DNA of 64,000 nt, from contig VXAA01006076.1 of NCBI GenBank assembly GCA_013399115.1, positions 936,339 to 1,000,338 of the forward strand, given 5' to 3'. The notes below the pieces were generated by a model that was not told the origin of the DNA, did not search any database, and worked only from the letters and a program-made list of their open reading frames with translations. Positions 1 to 12,254 of the stretch are shown in pieces (the first letter of the stretch is position 1; every line of letters begins with the position of its first letter). Both the position numbers and the translations under genes were made by a program. The stretch comes from Anseranas semipalmata. Its lineage: Eukaryota; Chordata; Aves; Anseriformes; Anseranatidae.

Positions 1-3000
1 AGGACAATATGTTCATTTGTCAGTGTAACTCCTGGTAGTTTGGTTTAACTGTTACGTTACCCATAGATTAACAGCTATACAGAACAAATTTGCTTGGATC
101 AGCTAGTTGCCGTGTTTTGGTTTTACATTCGCTTTCTGGGACAAAGCATTAATCTGTGCTTCCTCTTAAGCTAAAACTGAAAGTGAAATGGGTCGCATTA
201 TTTCAAGCACAGTCATGTTTTTTCTCTTAGTAAAATCCACACCCTTCCCCAGTGCTTGTAGACTGACAGCCAGAGAGCCAAAGCAGTGTCAAACAAGATT
301 CACGCAGGTGCTCAAGTCTTGTGCACTTGCATAGGCCTGCCTCAGCAGGAAGAAGTGGGGTTCCCAGAGGCAAGTGTTCTGCAGTTCTGCTGCCAAGCTT
401 TTCAAGTAGCTCCTGTTGCATTTCTTTGAAAGAGAACATTCCCTTAGCTGTGTATTCTTGTTTAAAGCGGCTTAACAGAGATTATGCTTTCTTTATCCTC
501 ACAGTGTTGATGAGGAGTTGCTGTCAAAAGGGTTTAACTAGGGCTGTGAATGCTGTGCTGTTACCATCACTTTTGGTTGCGCAGTTTGATGATCAGCTTG
601 CCCTCTGTGGTTCTTGAGGATGTCTAGGCTCTGTCTTAAGAGATTCCCTCAAGATGACTACAATTTTTTTCACTGGTTTCATCTGTTCAATTATTGTGGC
701 AGGAGTAAGAGTTTGAAATACAGCATGATAGGAGAGAGTTCTCCTGAGGGCCAGCACATTCAGTGTCACCAAAGGAACAGTGTCAGGCTTCCTTCTGAGG
801 ATCATCTTTGTCTGCTTGTACTGGTAAATGGTTGCTTTATATAAGAAAGAGGTGTTTATAGCTATTGTGTACTTGATGTTTAGAAGGAAGGAAGTCCATT
901 TAAAATGCATCATCGTGTTTTGGAGAAGTTCTCAAATACTGAGATGGTGTTATGTATGCTTTCAGAGCAACTAGGTGTGCCGCTGTGAAGATTTGTCTTT
1001 GTTCCCTTTCTTCCATAACTGCTTTAAGACTCTTCTTTATAGCGCATGCTCAGAGCCGGGGAAGGTGAACGGGCTCTGCCTGAATCGGTCTGGGCAGCAG
1101 CAGCCGCTCTGTAGGAGTCCTCCTGAGAGGAAACTGGCCTGTGCCCTGAGCTGTTGCGTAGTAGCTTGGCCAGTGCCCTCGTGGCTATTGCATCAGCATG
1201 CTTGTTTTTATTCAGCAGGGAGCTCTGATCAGGTTCCCTTACTGTGTATTGTTCCTTGGACCTGTAGTCTCAAATGTTCCTTGCTGATCCAGTACTTAAA
1301 ATTCCACACTGTGAGCATCTTCATGACTTCTGGTTTTCAGATAGCGATGCAGATATTCCTTGTATTTATGGGTCTGGAAGAGTAGTTCTGAAGTGATATG
1401 GCCTGAAGGTAACCACAGGCAGACGGCACGCTGCTGTTAGTGGCCACCCATGTCCCTGTGCCTGTCTTTCCTTACCAGTTTCCTTCCTTGCTCACCTAGC
1501 TTGCCAGTTAGGCAAAGGAAAGTCAGATCACTTGCATTCTTCTTTACTGTCAGTACCAGCTGTGAAATGCATCTAAGTTGCAATGTAAGGTGGCATTGCT
1601 GACTTTCTGGCTGATGGATGATCTGTGCTCATGCTGGCAGATGCGTACGGGTGTTCAAAATAAGGAGAATGTTCTTGTCCTCTAGGTGGCGCGACAGGTA
1701 CTGTATCCAGTCCCCTTTTCCAAGGTCTTATGGTTGCCAGCTCATGTCTGAGCTTGTCCAAGTGGCACCTGCATTTGTCAGAGTCACTATTGCCAAGTGA
1801 CAAGACACTGCCCTCTCTGTCCCAGGGACTGAGCGCTGTCCATGCCCAACCGTAAAGACAGGCCAGAGTGCAAGCATCCTGTGCTCGTGCCCCCAGCAGG
1901 GGCATCTTTTAAATCTGGAAGAAACCCTCTAACTTTACACCATCATTTGCACAAGCTCAGTCCCAGATCCCAATAACCACGTGCATTATAGCAGTCAAGA
2001 TCCAGTTCTTGCACTTTCCTTTTTAGGTGTGGAGATCTCCAAAATACGGAGGCATGCAAATTCCATCTGGATCCAGCTGTAGTTAGCTGATCCAAGTTCT
2101 GGCTCTAAGCTTTGGGGCAGTTTAAGCTGCAGACTTTCTGCTGACTAAATCTCAGCCCTGTTGCATCTGTAGGCTGGTTTGAGGAATGCTAAACAGTGTT
2201 GTCATGCTGCCTCCAGCGCTGGTCTGATATAGAAACCACAGTGATCACAAGTTCCCGCTTTTTTGCCTTTTTTTTTGTCTTTAAAGAGGACTAGTAATAT
2301 GGCAGTGTTCCTTCCTATTCATTGACATGCTACCTAGGGACTGGGTGAGAGAACATTTGCAGCCAAATGAAAATAAAGGCTGATGAGGAAGTTGGATGGT
2401 TTTTTTCCCCTAAGAAGTCACAGTACTGCCTCTGATAACTAGAGGGTTGCTGTAATTCATGTAGTCAGCATAATCTCCAGCCAAAAGCACAGAATTAAAA
2501 ATAACATGAAACCCTGGGGAGACTAAATATATCTCTAATAAAAAGGTCAATCTAAACTTCTCTTTAGAAAAGTCCCTAGTACAGCTTTTCTTTCAAGAAG
2601 GGGAAGAAAAAGCCCACTGAACTAACTGCAGTGTTTCCGAGTCCAAGTACACAGCTGGGAATACTTATTGCCCAGGCTGAGAGGCTCCCTTAGCACACAG
2701 TGAGCACAAAGAAGCAAAGGTAAAGCTGGCCTCGCTAAGGAGGTAGAGTCAGACGAGCATTTGTTGGTGCCAGGTCTTTGTGTCCCATTTACAGTACCAA
2801 TGCCACTGCATACTGGAAGACAGATATGCTATGAAACTGTTAGGAGCAAGAAGTATTCAGCATGTTTCAATGTATTTTTCCATCAATGGTGGTAGGAGCA
2901 AACAGCGTGTTTTATTTATTTATTTTTTTTTCCCTAGCTAGAGTGCTTGGCAGTGGTGTTATTCACAAATCTTAAAGGAGGAAGCAATCTGAAGCTGAAA

Positions 3001-4377
3001 GCGAGAAACAAAAGCTGACAGCCTCGAGCAGTTGGCACTCACGCTTGAGAGTGGGAGGGATGGGTGAATTTAAGCAGTCTCCTCTCTTCCTGACAGGCAG
3101 GGTATCTTCCCTAAAAGCCTAGCGAATAAATCACAAGTGACAGGGAGATGGGGCTTGTCCTGTGCCGTGCCACAGACTTGCTGGCATCTCAAAGTATTCT
3201 GCCCTGTGTTTTGCCAGTTTTACTACTGCTGAAATGAAGCTAGTGATATATCCTCCCTCTGAGGCAAATGCATGGGAAATGCCTGTAGTTTGGAAGCTGT
3301 TGCCTATGATGGGAAAGTCCTGAGCAACTCCAAACCAGTAGCTTTGGTATTAGCAATGGCACCAAACCATCGATTTGGTTTCATGGTAGCACATGTACAA
3401 AGGGGCTTCTTGTTCAGCCCATCCTTCACCTGGCTGATACTTTGCAATATCTCTGTGGGGTGGGTGTGTGCGCGTGTCCCCACCCGAGCTTTTCTTTCCA
3501 AAGCCTGTAATTAAATTCTACTTCAGGACGACAGTGGGTCTCAGATGAGACAAAACCGTGGGGCCTTCTAAGCACCGTAACAGGCTGGCACGTGTTTTGC
3601 AGGCTGAACAGTGATGAGAATAGATCTTCAGTGGTCATGATAATGTGACTTGTTAAACTCAGTAGTGCCTCATTTAAATCTTTTTTGCAGATGAACAAGC
3701 ATCTTCCCTTTTACTGTGGATTTTCTCCCTCTCTCCTTGCGAAGTCTGAGGTGCATATGCAGCTGCTGTGTGAGTAGTCAGGCTTCTTTCACAGCGAGAG
3801 AATTACGGGGAAGAGCTCTGGTGTCTGCTGCTGGCTGGGCTCTGCAGTTCCTTTTGGCTTTATGCGCTAGAAATTGTGTGTGACAGGGTGATGGGGATCA
3901 GTAGTCTGGCACAGCTTAGAAGTCCTCAAATAAGGAACTTGGTAGCTCTGTGGTATGGTTTCTTTCTGACTTTGCAGTACTGAGTCATGTAAAACAGTTG
4001 TGCCTATGGCATGCTTTTGGGAGCACAGTGAAATTGAGTGCTTATGGCTTGAAATGGGGATTTAAAATGTCAGGTGACAGAGCAAGTCACATCAACTCCA
4101 AGTGCCCCCGTTTGTCTGTCTGTAAAGTGACTCCTTGTTCTGTAGAGAGCTCTGCAGCTCAACAATGGAGTGTTTGCGTGTGAGACAAGTAAAGGCCACC
4201 AGGTCAAGCAATGGACAAACAGGTACTGCTCCATTTATTGCAATAATGATGTCATCCTGACTGCCAAAAATAAAGGTCTTATCTTTCAGCTGGCAGGCAG
4301 AGCAGTCAATGCACAGGCTTTAAGCTTTCCCCTTCCTAATGACTGATGCATTATCACAGCTTCTGCTTTGAAGACTT

Positions 4378-5061
4378 TCATTTACTCCTAACCCAGATGT
4401 GAGTTGTCAAGATACTTATCTTTGTTTCACACAATAAGTCCTTTGACTGATGGTGTGTCTGTCCAGGTGTTTGTACAGGATGTGTCTGAGAATCTAGACG
4501 AGTTGTTAAAGGAGTCGGTCCTACTGACTGTGCTGCTGAAAGGTGTACGTTTTCGTAACCAGACGGTGTCTGGTACAGCTGAGGATAGCTAACCACAGGC
4601 TGAACTGTGAGGAGAGGTGAAGGATCTAGGGGGAAGTGATGGCGAGCAGGGGCATTATTCACGCTATGGATTCTTTTCTGCCCTGTCTTGAAAGTGTGAC
4701 GGAGGGATGAAAGCTGATTTAGCTTAGCATTGTTGCTGTAGGGGTTCTGGGACCTGTTCCTATTTATGGCTGCCTTGAGAGCTATTGAGAATTTCCCAGT
4801 AACAGGTCTCCTTATGCTACCAGTGACTCTTGCTGCCACGCGGGGTGCTGCTGCCGATGCTCTCGCAATGTCTGGAGGCACAGCAGAACTCTGTACTCTG
4901 TTCTTAGAGCAAGTGAGACCTTGCATGCTTTGCAGCTCTATTGTGTCTGTGTAGCTCCCCACCTGGGAACATAAAACCTGTGCTTGCAGTGTTTGCTCTT
5001 GAATTACCCAGTATGTGGCAGTGGTACAGCAGGGAGCACCTAGTTTGTGTCTCCAACACAA
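4378..5061 (-). CDS. Unexplained 227-residue open frame, possible exon
   Basis: This is a continuous open frame of 228 codons including the TGA stop, the longest in the window outside BCL2L13 and a CR1 read-through. I do not recognise the protein. The first half has a basic, alanine-rich stretch (about residues 60-90). The second half is rich in Q, P, T, S and H and looks disordered, with no membrane segment or known motif. The codons look ordinary rather than random. The annotated start is only the first ATG; a possible acceptor AG lies inside the frame near 4906, so the true coding part could begin there. No poly-A tail follows the stop, so a processed retrocopy is not indicated. Short open frames also run on the opposite strand (4404-4592, 4766-4954). 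It may be a real lineage-restricted exon or chance. Confidence 0.25.
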   Translation of the reverse strand: MCWRHKLGAPCCTTATYWVIQEQTLQAQVLCSQVGSYTDTIELQSMQGLTCSKNRVQSSAVPPDIARASAAAPRVAARVTGSIRRPVTGKFSIALKAAINRNRSQNPYSNNAKLNQLSSLRHTFKTGQKRIHSVNNAPARHHFPLDPSPLLTVQPVVSYPQLYQTPSGYENVHLSAAQSVGPTPLTTRLDSQTHPVQTPGQTHHQSKDLLCETKISILTTHIWVRSK

Positions 5062-5229
5062 CTATGGCCCTGGCTGCCCCGTGGGGCCAGCAGCCTTGGA
5101 TGTGCCCTGCCCTGTGACACGGGAGGAGATGTAGGCACGGAAGGCAGCCGTGGAGTGCAGATTGGCTTTGTGGTCCTGCTTCTCCCTCTCTTCCGCCCTG
5201 TGAGCTTTCAGTGCTGTCTCTCCCCGCAG

Positions 5230-5321
5230 CCTGGAGTCAGAAGGGACTGTGGCCCTGCCGGCTCTCGCCTCTAGCGTTGCCACTGCTCGTCTGTGGGCTG
5301 CAGCTGGGAGCAGCTGCCCCG
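5230..5321 (+). other. Possible non-coding exon upstream of BID
   Basis: A 92-base GC-rich segment is bounded by an acceptor-like pyrimidine tract ending in CCCCGCAG (AG at 5228-5229) and a good donor CCCCG|GTGAGT at 5322. It lies in the mildest CpG-enriched part of the upstream region. It could be a 5' UTR exon of BID, which would then join the exon starting at 10229. One of its three frames has a stop and the other two are open, with no recognisable protein. No transcript evidence is available, so this rests on splice-site quality only. Confidence 0.25.
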
Positions 5322-7028
5322 GTGAGTTTCTGGGTAAGGTTTAAAGGCTATTACAACTCTGGGATGAGAAGGAGAAACAGTAGATGGGACACCAGACCTC
5401 AAGGAGCTGTGCTGCTGCAGAGCAGTATGTACCATCCCTCAGGATGCGCTCAACGCCAGCTAAAAAGTGGTGTTCGCCTTGAAAGAAGCCTTGGAGGCTT
5501 GCTGTGGAGGAACAACCACAAAATTGTCTCTCCTGAAAATGTACGAGGGTGAAATGAGCTCTGCCATTCCGTGCTGACAGGCAGCTGGTGGATGTGTTGC
5601 TCCGACTGTAGTTCTGTTTGTCGTGTTCAGCCTGTGTGGAGATGTACACTGCTCAGGCAGGACCGTGTGGAGGCAGGAAAGGAAAGGCGTGAACGTGGAA
5701 GTGCCTCAGCAGATTAGTTGCTGCGTGTATTTGGGGTGGAAATTGCGTCATGGCAATTACAAGCTTGAAAATAGAGGTGCCTTGTGAAAGTAGCCACCTT
5801 GGTGGTTTCCAGTGGGGAAAGCCCAAGGCATGTGCACGTGTGTTTAGACCTTTAGAGGTTCATGCAGCAGCTTTGATTGTGTTTTGATTGCTCCTCACTG
5901 AGGAAGCTTTGTATGCCAGCGGTACAGGGAAGTGACAGCTCACTATTTCAGACTTTCAGAGTTTGTCTTTTGAGGCCAGTCCTGTTGTGGGAAATCTGTT
6001 AGTGTTTCGACACTTTTCACTTAGGAGAAACGCTTGTTTTGTCATGTCCTTCACAGGCCTGCAGTAGCACATAATGGCTCTTAGGAGGAATTTTGAATAA
6101 CTTTGCCTCTCTCTGCCCATGTGTTTTCTCCTTTTGAGCAAGCCTCAGTGAGACTCATTGTATGCTCTGCTCCGTGTTAACACAGAACAGCGGCTTTTTC
6201 TTCTGGTGCCCAGTCTGAATAGAAGGGGTTCCTTCTTACGCTGTTCTTTTTGCTTGTTTGTTTTAAATGTTTTTGTTTGCTTGTTTTCTTTTGCCACCTG
6301 GAGGTTACTTTCCCTCAAGGTACAGCGATTCAGCTCTGCTGGTTTGGCACTGTGTCAATGCGTGGTTCATAACTGAGCAGGCAGTGGCCACTGAGGTATG
6401 GAGGGGGAGGAAATAAGGAAATGAGAGAGATTTGCCACTGCATAAATGGTAACAAGAAAGATCAGCAGACTTCCAACTGCACGTCTGTTTATTAGTGAGA
6501 GACTGTTCTGCTGAGTCTCTTCCTTGACACAGTGCTGAGTTGCAACAGAGACTGTGAAAGAGTAATGCACTAAAATTAATTGATATTTCAGTTTAAAAAA
6601 ATCATACTCCATAAAATACTTTCTAAGACTTCTAGCAGTCGTAAAACAGCCCTAGCAGATGATCTAGTTTTACTCTGGGTCTGACTACAGGTGGAGTTTG
6701 TAGTATTTATCTCCATCTTGTTTTCATTTTCCTACTAAAGGTTCTGTTCATCCCATGATAGGTAACTTCTTCCATCAACGGGAAAATGTCTTAAAATCTT
6801 GATCTACAACTATCAGGATTCAAAAACTTTAATGAATTAAAAACTTCAGATGGCATTGGTATGATTACATTTGACTGTTCAGGGTTTGCTCTTAAAGGGT
6901 CTGGTTTTCTGAGATACCACTAAGGAATTTGACTTCTCAGGAGGAACTCTGTAAATATCAAAAATCCTTGTATCGATTCAAGGTAATTACCTAAAATTTG
7001 AGGCCTCTGGAACTACCAGTTAATTATT

Positions 7029-7045
7029 AAAAAAAAAAAAAAAAA
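7029..7045 (+). repeat. Poly-A run (17)
   Basis: An uninterrupted run of 17 A; no recognisable retrotransposed sequence precedes it. Confidence 0.9.
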
Positions 7046-7882
7046 GGCTCTCAATTGTAATAATAGAGCCGTTTTGTGGCATGAGAGAAACTATTTTTTC
7101 CTGTTCTCAGGTATGTTTTTGACCACCCAAGTGGAACTTCATTAGCCAAAGGCTGGAAGCCCTCAGGGGCTCTCACTGCCTGGGTGGTGATTGCTTGGTG
7201 TAGGGAAGAGTTCATGAAATTATCGTCTTCAAGCCTCTTTGTCTCATTTTTTTACCATATAAATACTGGGGAGCGTGGTGGGGTTTGTTCTTGTTTTTCG
7301 TCTGTTTTTGTTTTTTCTCTTTGTGGCACTCCTTAGCTCATGTGCAGGAGCGGACAACCTTTCAATTTGCAATTATGATGGGTGATTTTTTTTGTTGTGT
7401 TTTTTGAATGTCTCTTTGTGGATTTGCCCTGATGAGTGTCTACTTAGGTAAAGCTGAGATGATTCCCAGAGAGAAGGGGGTGAGAAGAACCCCCATGTAC
7501 CACAGGTCCCTCGCACCCGTGGACATCTCTGGGTGCAGCAGGTACCCTCGGAGGAATGCCAGTGCAGGGGCTGCCCAACCCTTTGCTGTCCGCATTGCGG
7601 CTCCTGTCCGGGTGTGTCACCTGGGTAGGGCACCCAAGGGAGGACCTTTCCACCACGACCAGCTCATGAGCTTCTGTCTCTTTGAAAAGCACAAAGTGCT
7701 TTCAGAATGTAGCAGTAGGATCTCTAGAGCTGCAGCCAGGCAAGTTAGACTTGCTGCAACTTTCCAGGAATTCATGTGAGGAATGTGCACAGGCCAACAG
7801 GCTCCAGCTCTGCTTACTGTGCTGACTGCAAGCGGTGTAGGCAATACACTTGCATAGGCATGCACCAAGCTACTATTCCCTA

Positions 7883-7940
7883 CCCAGAAAAATGCCTATG
7901 GGCATGCCCAGAAAAAAAAAATGCCTATGGGTGTGCCCAG
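7883..7940. repeat. Two-copy imperfect tandem repeat
   Basis: The unit CCCAGAAAAATGCCTATGGG occurs at 7883-7906 and again at 7907-7934 with a longer A run, followed by the start of a third unit (CCCAGA, 7936). The copies differ by about five extra A residues and one substitution. It looks like a small slippage duplication. Confidence 0.7.
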
Positions 7941-10228
7941 AATAGATCTGGGAATGGAGCAGAGTGCCCGGTTTCCTTCCCAGACTGGAATAGTCTGCGC
8001 CTCTCTTCTTTTAGAGCAAGGAATGGGAAAAGACAGTCGTGCATTTCCCTTTGGTTGTTTCTTTCACAAGTGCTTGGATTGAGCCAAATGGGTTTCCTGC
8101 TCATGTGAACTAGTGTGACCGAAAAAAAAATCTAGGGAATCCAGATTTTAAAGCCACAGTTTCAGCTTTCTTTAGAAAGATGCGACAGGTGACAAACATC
8201 ACAAGGAGGTGTCTCGACTCCTATTTCCATTCCATCCTCCTTTTGTAAGAAAAATTACATTTGTCTGTGTGGGCTGATGTCTTATTTAGTCTGCTTATCA
8301 CCACCTGACTGTGCTCAGCTGACCTTCCAGCAGTCTTCTTGAATTCCCTTCCATGAGAAAAAGCAGGTCATCCTCCAGCAGTTTGCCTAGATTTGGGTGG
8401 AAGTGGTCTTGCTGTAAGTTCTGCGAGAGGAATGCTACTCAGCTAGTTTCACTTGCACATCTGGACGCATGTGTGTGACCTGCAGCTGCAGCGGCTCGCG
8501 GTGCATCGCACTTCTGTCGGACCTGCAGAACACCTGCCCCTCTGCTTCTGTACTGCGGCCTGAAAGGAGGGTGACGTAACTTCTCGCATCTCGAAAGACG
8601 GGGAGATTTGTTCAGCCTGGACTCATCTTCTGAAGTTAGATGGCTGTTACCAGCCCAGATTAGCCAGCATGGGTTTGTCTGAGCAACTGTGCAGTGATGC
8701 TGTGGTCCCCCATGAAGCTTTTGGCATAGGCTGGAGCTACGTGGGGATGACAGTCCTGGGGGAGCCCAAGAAGATCGCTGTGGTGAATGTGGGTTTCGAG
8801 GCAAATGTGATGTGAGCAGCACAGGCTCAGTGCTGCTTCAAGCCTCCTGTGGTCTCAGCCGTGAGAGTTCAGGAGGTGGTGTTTAACTTGGCAGGCAGTA
8901 GTGTCAGAGGATATCCGCTTTTCACTAGTGGTAACGTGACCGCCTCTGTTCTGGGCTCACTTGCTTTGAATGGAGAGTGTCATATGTAAAAACAAAATCT
9001 GTGCAAGTCGAGGCTTTGCCTAGCCTACAGGTGTGTTGCTGGTCGGGATGACTCCTGAGGAGTTTGCACAAAGCCAAGGTCCTGCTGCTGCCTTAACACT
9101 AAATCCCCAGTTTCGTCTTGATCCCAGGGATGCTCTATCAATAGAGGTCTCCAACCTCAGTTGATATCTGTCTCTCCTCCAGTAAAGACAAAGCCCAGGA
9201 GAAGGGTTGCCCTGGGGACTGTATTCTAACCAGCCAGCACAGTTTTTAGGGTAGAGGTGAGTGGCAGCAACATGGATTTGAACTGAACAGAGAAAGTGTG
9301 ATGCAAAGCAGCAAAGGCTGAATCTGTTTTAGGAACCTAGAAGTTTAGTGTAATGATTAAATGAAAAGAAGAGCTCACGGTTAAAAGGCTGCCTGCGGGC
9401 TACTGTGTTTTTTTTTAGAGATATTTGAGGATGTGTTTTGTGTTTGGGGACTTCTAAGAGTCTTTGAAAAGCTGGGAAATTCCTGGTCTCTTGAAGCTGT
9501 TACTGCGGTTTCTTTCAGAGTTTGAATTCATTTCTGCTTTCACTTCCTCCCTTTTTTCCCACCTGCACACTTAATTATTTAAAACGCAGTGGTGGAGGGT
9601 TACTACTGTAAATTAGGGCCTGTGATTGTGAGTCCAGATCATTGGTGGCTAGCAGGTGATCTGCTCTGGTGGGCTCTTGGGTGCTTTAACCCCATTTTGG
9701 GTCAGTGGGTACCTGTGCAGCAGCTGGGTTATTGCCCGGGGGAAGAAGGCCTGGTGGGAACACAGTGCCCGTTTTCAGCCGGGCCCTGCTCGGTGAGAGT
9801 CAGAGCCAGCTTACGCCAGGGATTTCTGCGTGCAGTTGTGGGGCTGTTGCACGTGAGGCAGCAAATGCAGATGCTCAAATTGCATGGCCTGTGACCTGTT
9901 GTTTTTCCCTGTTCTTCCAATCAAACCTCTCTGGAGGCCTAGCGAGTTTTGTTGATGTGACTAGAAGCCTTTGGCACTTGGTCCAGCCCTCGGTGTTCCT
10001 AGATATTTGTTGGAAAAGTATTGAAACAAGCCTGAGTATACACATCTATCTCTGCTGTGTGGGGCCTTGTTCATAGGCAGCCCTTTCCAGAGACACAGAA
10101 GTGTCACTAGAAAGGTTGTTGTCTACAAGACAAGGGCAGACCCAAAAGCATTGTTTCAAGATGTATGTATGTGGGAGCTTCTTTTTCTTTTTTTTCCTCC
10201 CTTTCACCCTTTTTTCTCACTCTTGCAG

Positions 10229-10297
10229 GGCAAGGACTTCTGATCTGAAGCAGAGGGTGCCAAGAGCTGCTCTGTCTCTGAATCTATCATGGAACAG
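10229..10297 (+). CDS. BID: BID start exon (60 nt 5' UTR plus codons 1-3)
   Basis: A 69-base exon follows an unusually long pyrimidine tract ending TCTTGCAG. It holds 60 bases of 5' UTR, then ATGGAACAG (10289-10297, Met-Glu-Gln), then a GTTGGT donor, which is weaker than consensus. The ATG context ATCATGG is strong (A at -3, G at +4), and an in-frame TGA at 10241-10243 excludes an upstream start. It ends in phase 0, matching the phase-0 acceptor of the next coding exon. The resulting N-terminus has 16 residues before the first helix core, close to the 18 of human BID, which opens Met-Asp-Cys. The only alternative start is the internal Met13 at 12282, which would remove part of the conserved spacing. 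The call is inference from splice phase and context, not homology, because three residues cannot be aligned. Confidence 0.6.
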
Positions 10298-12254
10298 GTT
10301 GGTTTCAAATGTGACTGAAGTCAGTGGTTCTCTTGTGCGCTTCTTCTGACACGCCTTGAAGGGGCTGAGTTTCAAGAAGTACTGGCTCATGCCCTTCCCA
10401 TCTTCCCCAGAGTTCCTGCTGGGGTCTCTGATGCTGCTCCTCTCAGTCAGGAATACAGACAAAAAGCAGATGGAAACATTTAGTTTGCAAGCTGCTTCCT
10501 TGTTACCTCGCAGCGTGACACTCTCCCTTTAGACCGCAGGCTTGAGACAGCTACAGATTTAAGAGACTACAAAGTTTATTGATTAAGCAGCAAACCACTA
10601 AAACTAATAAATCAGCTGATACATCACTGAGATCAGTTTATTACAGTGTTTTGTGCAATATTAAATGTCATTTTGAAGCTACTGTTTACCACACAAACCT
10701 TGCTAAACACATAAAACTGCTATTGAAATGTCTGTCACCCTCTGCACCACACTTAATGTGGAGGTACATTCTAGCCCTCTTTGCTTTGCTTTTCCATGAG
10801 TCTTTTGAGCATAAACCTGATGACAAGTCCAGTGGGTTGTTCAGGGGGCTTGCTGCTGGCACCCCAGTGAGTTTGGGTCACCTGGTGAGCACCACTACTG
10901 TTTGTAGACACCCATGCTCAGATCATGGAAGGTGTGCCTGCTCTTGATATTTGATTGTACACCTTATTTTCCATTTGTTTCCATGTCCAGACTTGTTCCC
11001 CTTGTTACTCCACTTCTTTGCCCAGTCTCCTCCCAAGTAAACCTCCTGTCCCTAATTACTTGTCCCGTTTTTGTTACTGTTGCATAGGCCATCTTGGCCC
11101 TTTATGATATTACTGAGATAGTTATGTAGATATGGATGACCTTGCAAGATTCCACTCCCCAAAAGATATGCAAAACTCCCTTTCAATTCTCAGGTTTGTC
11201 CTGGTTGCACATCAATTACCCTATGCAGTTGGCAAGTCGAACCATTCTGCTTTAACCTTGATTTTTCTACTTCGTTCTGATTTAAGCCTCAGTGCTTTCC
11301 TATTGTATAGGCAGGTAGTCTGCATACTAGAGTAAGGGTTTTCTCTGGCACTTCATTTCTGTGCTCACACACCATCCTGCTCTGTTAGCTGCTTAATGAG
11401 AATTAGCGGTCAGTCTCCTGGTTTTCTACAGAGGCCTTAGTTGGTTATGAGGCCCCAGGTTCCAATCTTGCTCACATCAGTCTGCCTGCCTGCTGCTGGA
11501 GCTCCTCAAGCTCCCCAATTCCAGCTGCTTGTGCTGCCCGGCTGACGGACAGGGTGCACGGCCGTGGAGGCAGCGCGTGCCTGTTCTCGCAGGGTGAATG
11601 CACTGGTGCAGATGACGCCAGACACCAGTGGTCTCCTGACTTGCTGTCACTATTCTTGTGAGCAGCTGCTTGGCTCTCTACAGGAATCTGAGCAGGCTTA
11701 TTGTGGAGCTTGCCTAGATCCCTTTCAAGAGGGAGAAGAAATGCAGACCTTAGTTCTTTGGAGGCTTATGCTGTTATCTCTGTTCCCCACCTTGTTACTG
11801 CTATGCTCTGATTACATTTAAATGGGAGCTGCTGGCTTAGTTCACTGCAGGAAGTAGAATGCCCAGTTCCCAAATACAGGGGTAAAAGCCTTCGAAGTGC
11901 ACATGTGTAAACAGAAGTGGGTGACGTGTGCTGAGTACACATCTGTGGTTCAGAAGAGGACTTCTGATCAGGGATTTAGTCCTTGCCACTGCTAGAAATG
12001 TGGCAGGAGGACGCAAGCTGGTGCCTCCACTGCTGGTTGGTAAGAACAGAGCCATCTGGTGTTAACCATCACACAGTTCTACATGTGTGTACGCATCCAG
12101 GAGTTAGCATGCATTTGCTCAAGTCTTGTGAATTGGGCATCGCTATGTAGTATGCCCAAAGGAGGCCAGAAAAATGTGTTCACTGTTGGAAAACAATATC
12201 TGCACAGATCTACTGAGTGGGACATGGGCTTAACAGTGATTCTTTCATGTTTAG
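10298..12254 (+). other. BID: BID intron after start exon
   Basis: Nearly 2 kb. I see no repeat family or exon that I can support. A short GC-rich patch at about 11535-11595 holds an AG preceded by TTCTCGC, but no good exon partner. Confidence 0.6.

Larger units (their letters stand above)
1..10228. other. Upstream region / BID intron 1, no recognised gene
   Basis: About 10 kb without an exon I can assign to a known protein. From mammalian synteny the 3' end of MICAL3 would be expected to the left, on the + strand, but none of its conserved C-terminal sequence is visible. The BID transcription start must lie in this stretch or further left. No strong CpG island is seen; the mildest enrichment is around 5050-5330. 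Other items are listed separately: a possible non-coding exon at 5230-5321, an open frame at 4378-5061 on the - strand, a short imperfect repeat at 7883-7940 and a 17-base A run at 7029-7045. Confidence 0.5.

Noticed and set aside
3426..3698. 90-codon - strand frame
   Set aside because: Part of it looks coding, but I found no good donor, no recognisable motif, and an equally long overlapping frame on the other strand.
1..5000. MICAL3 3' exons
   Set aside because: Expected here from mammalian gene order, but no segment on the + strand resembles the conserved MICAL3 C-terminus; at most its 3' UTR could be present.
8439..8822. 127-codon - strand frame in a moderately GC-rich patch
   Set aside because: The translation is rich in Pro, Ser, Arg and His as expected from GC-rich non-coding DNA; no splice sites or known motif.
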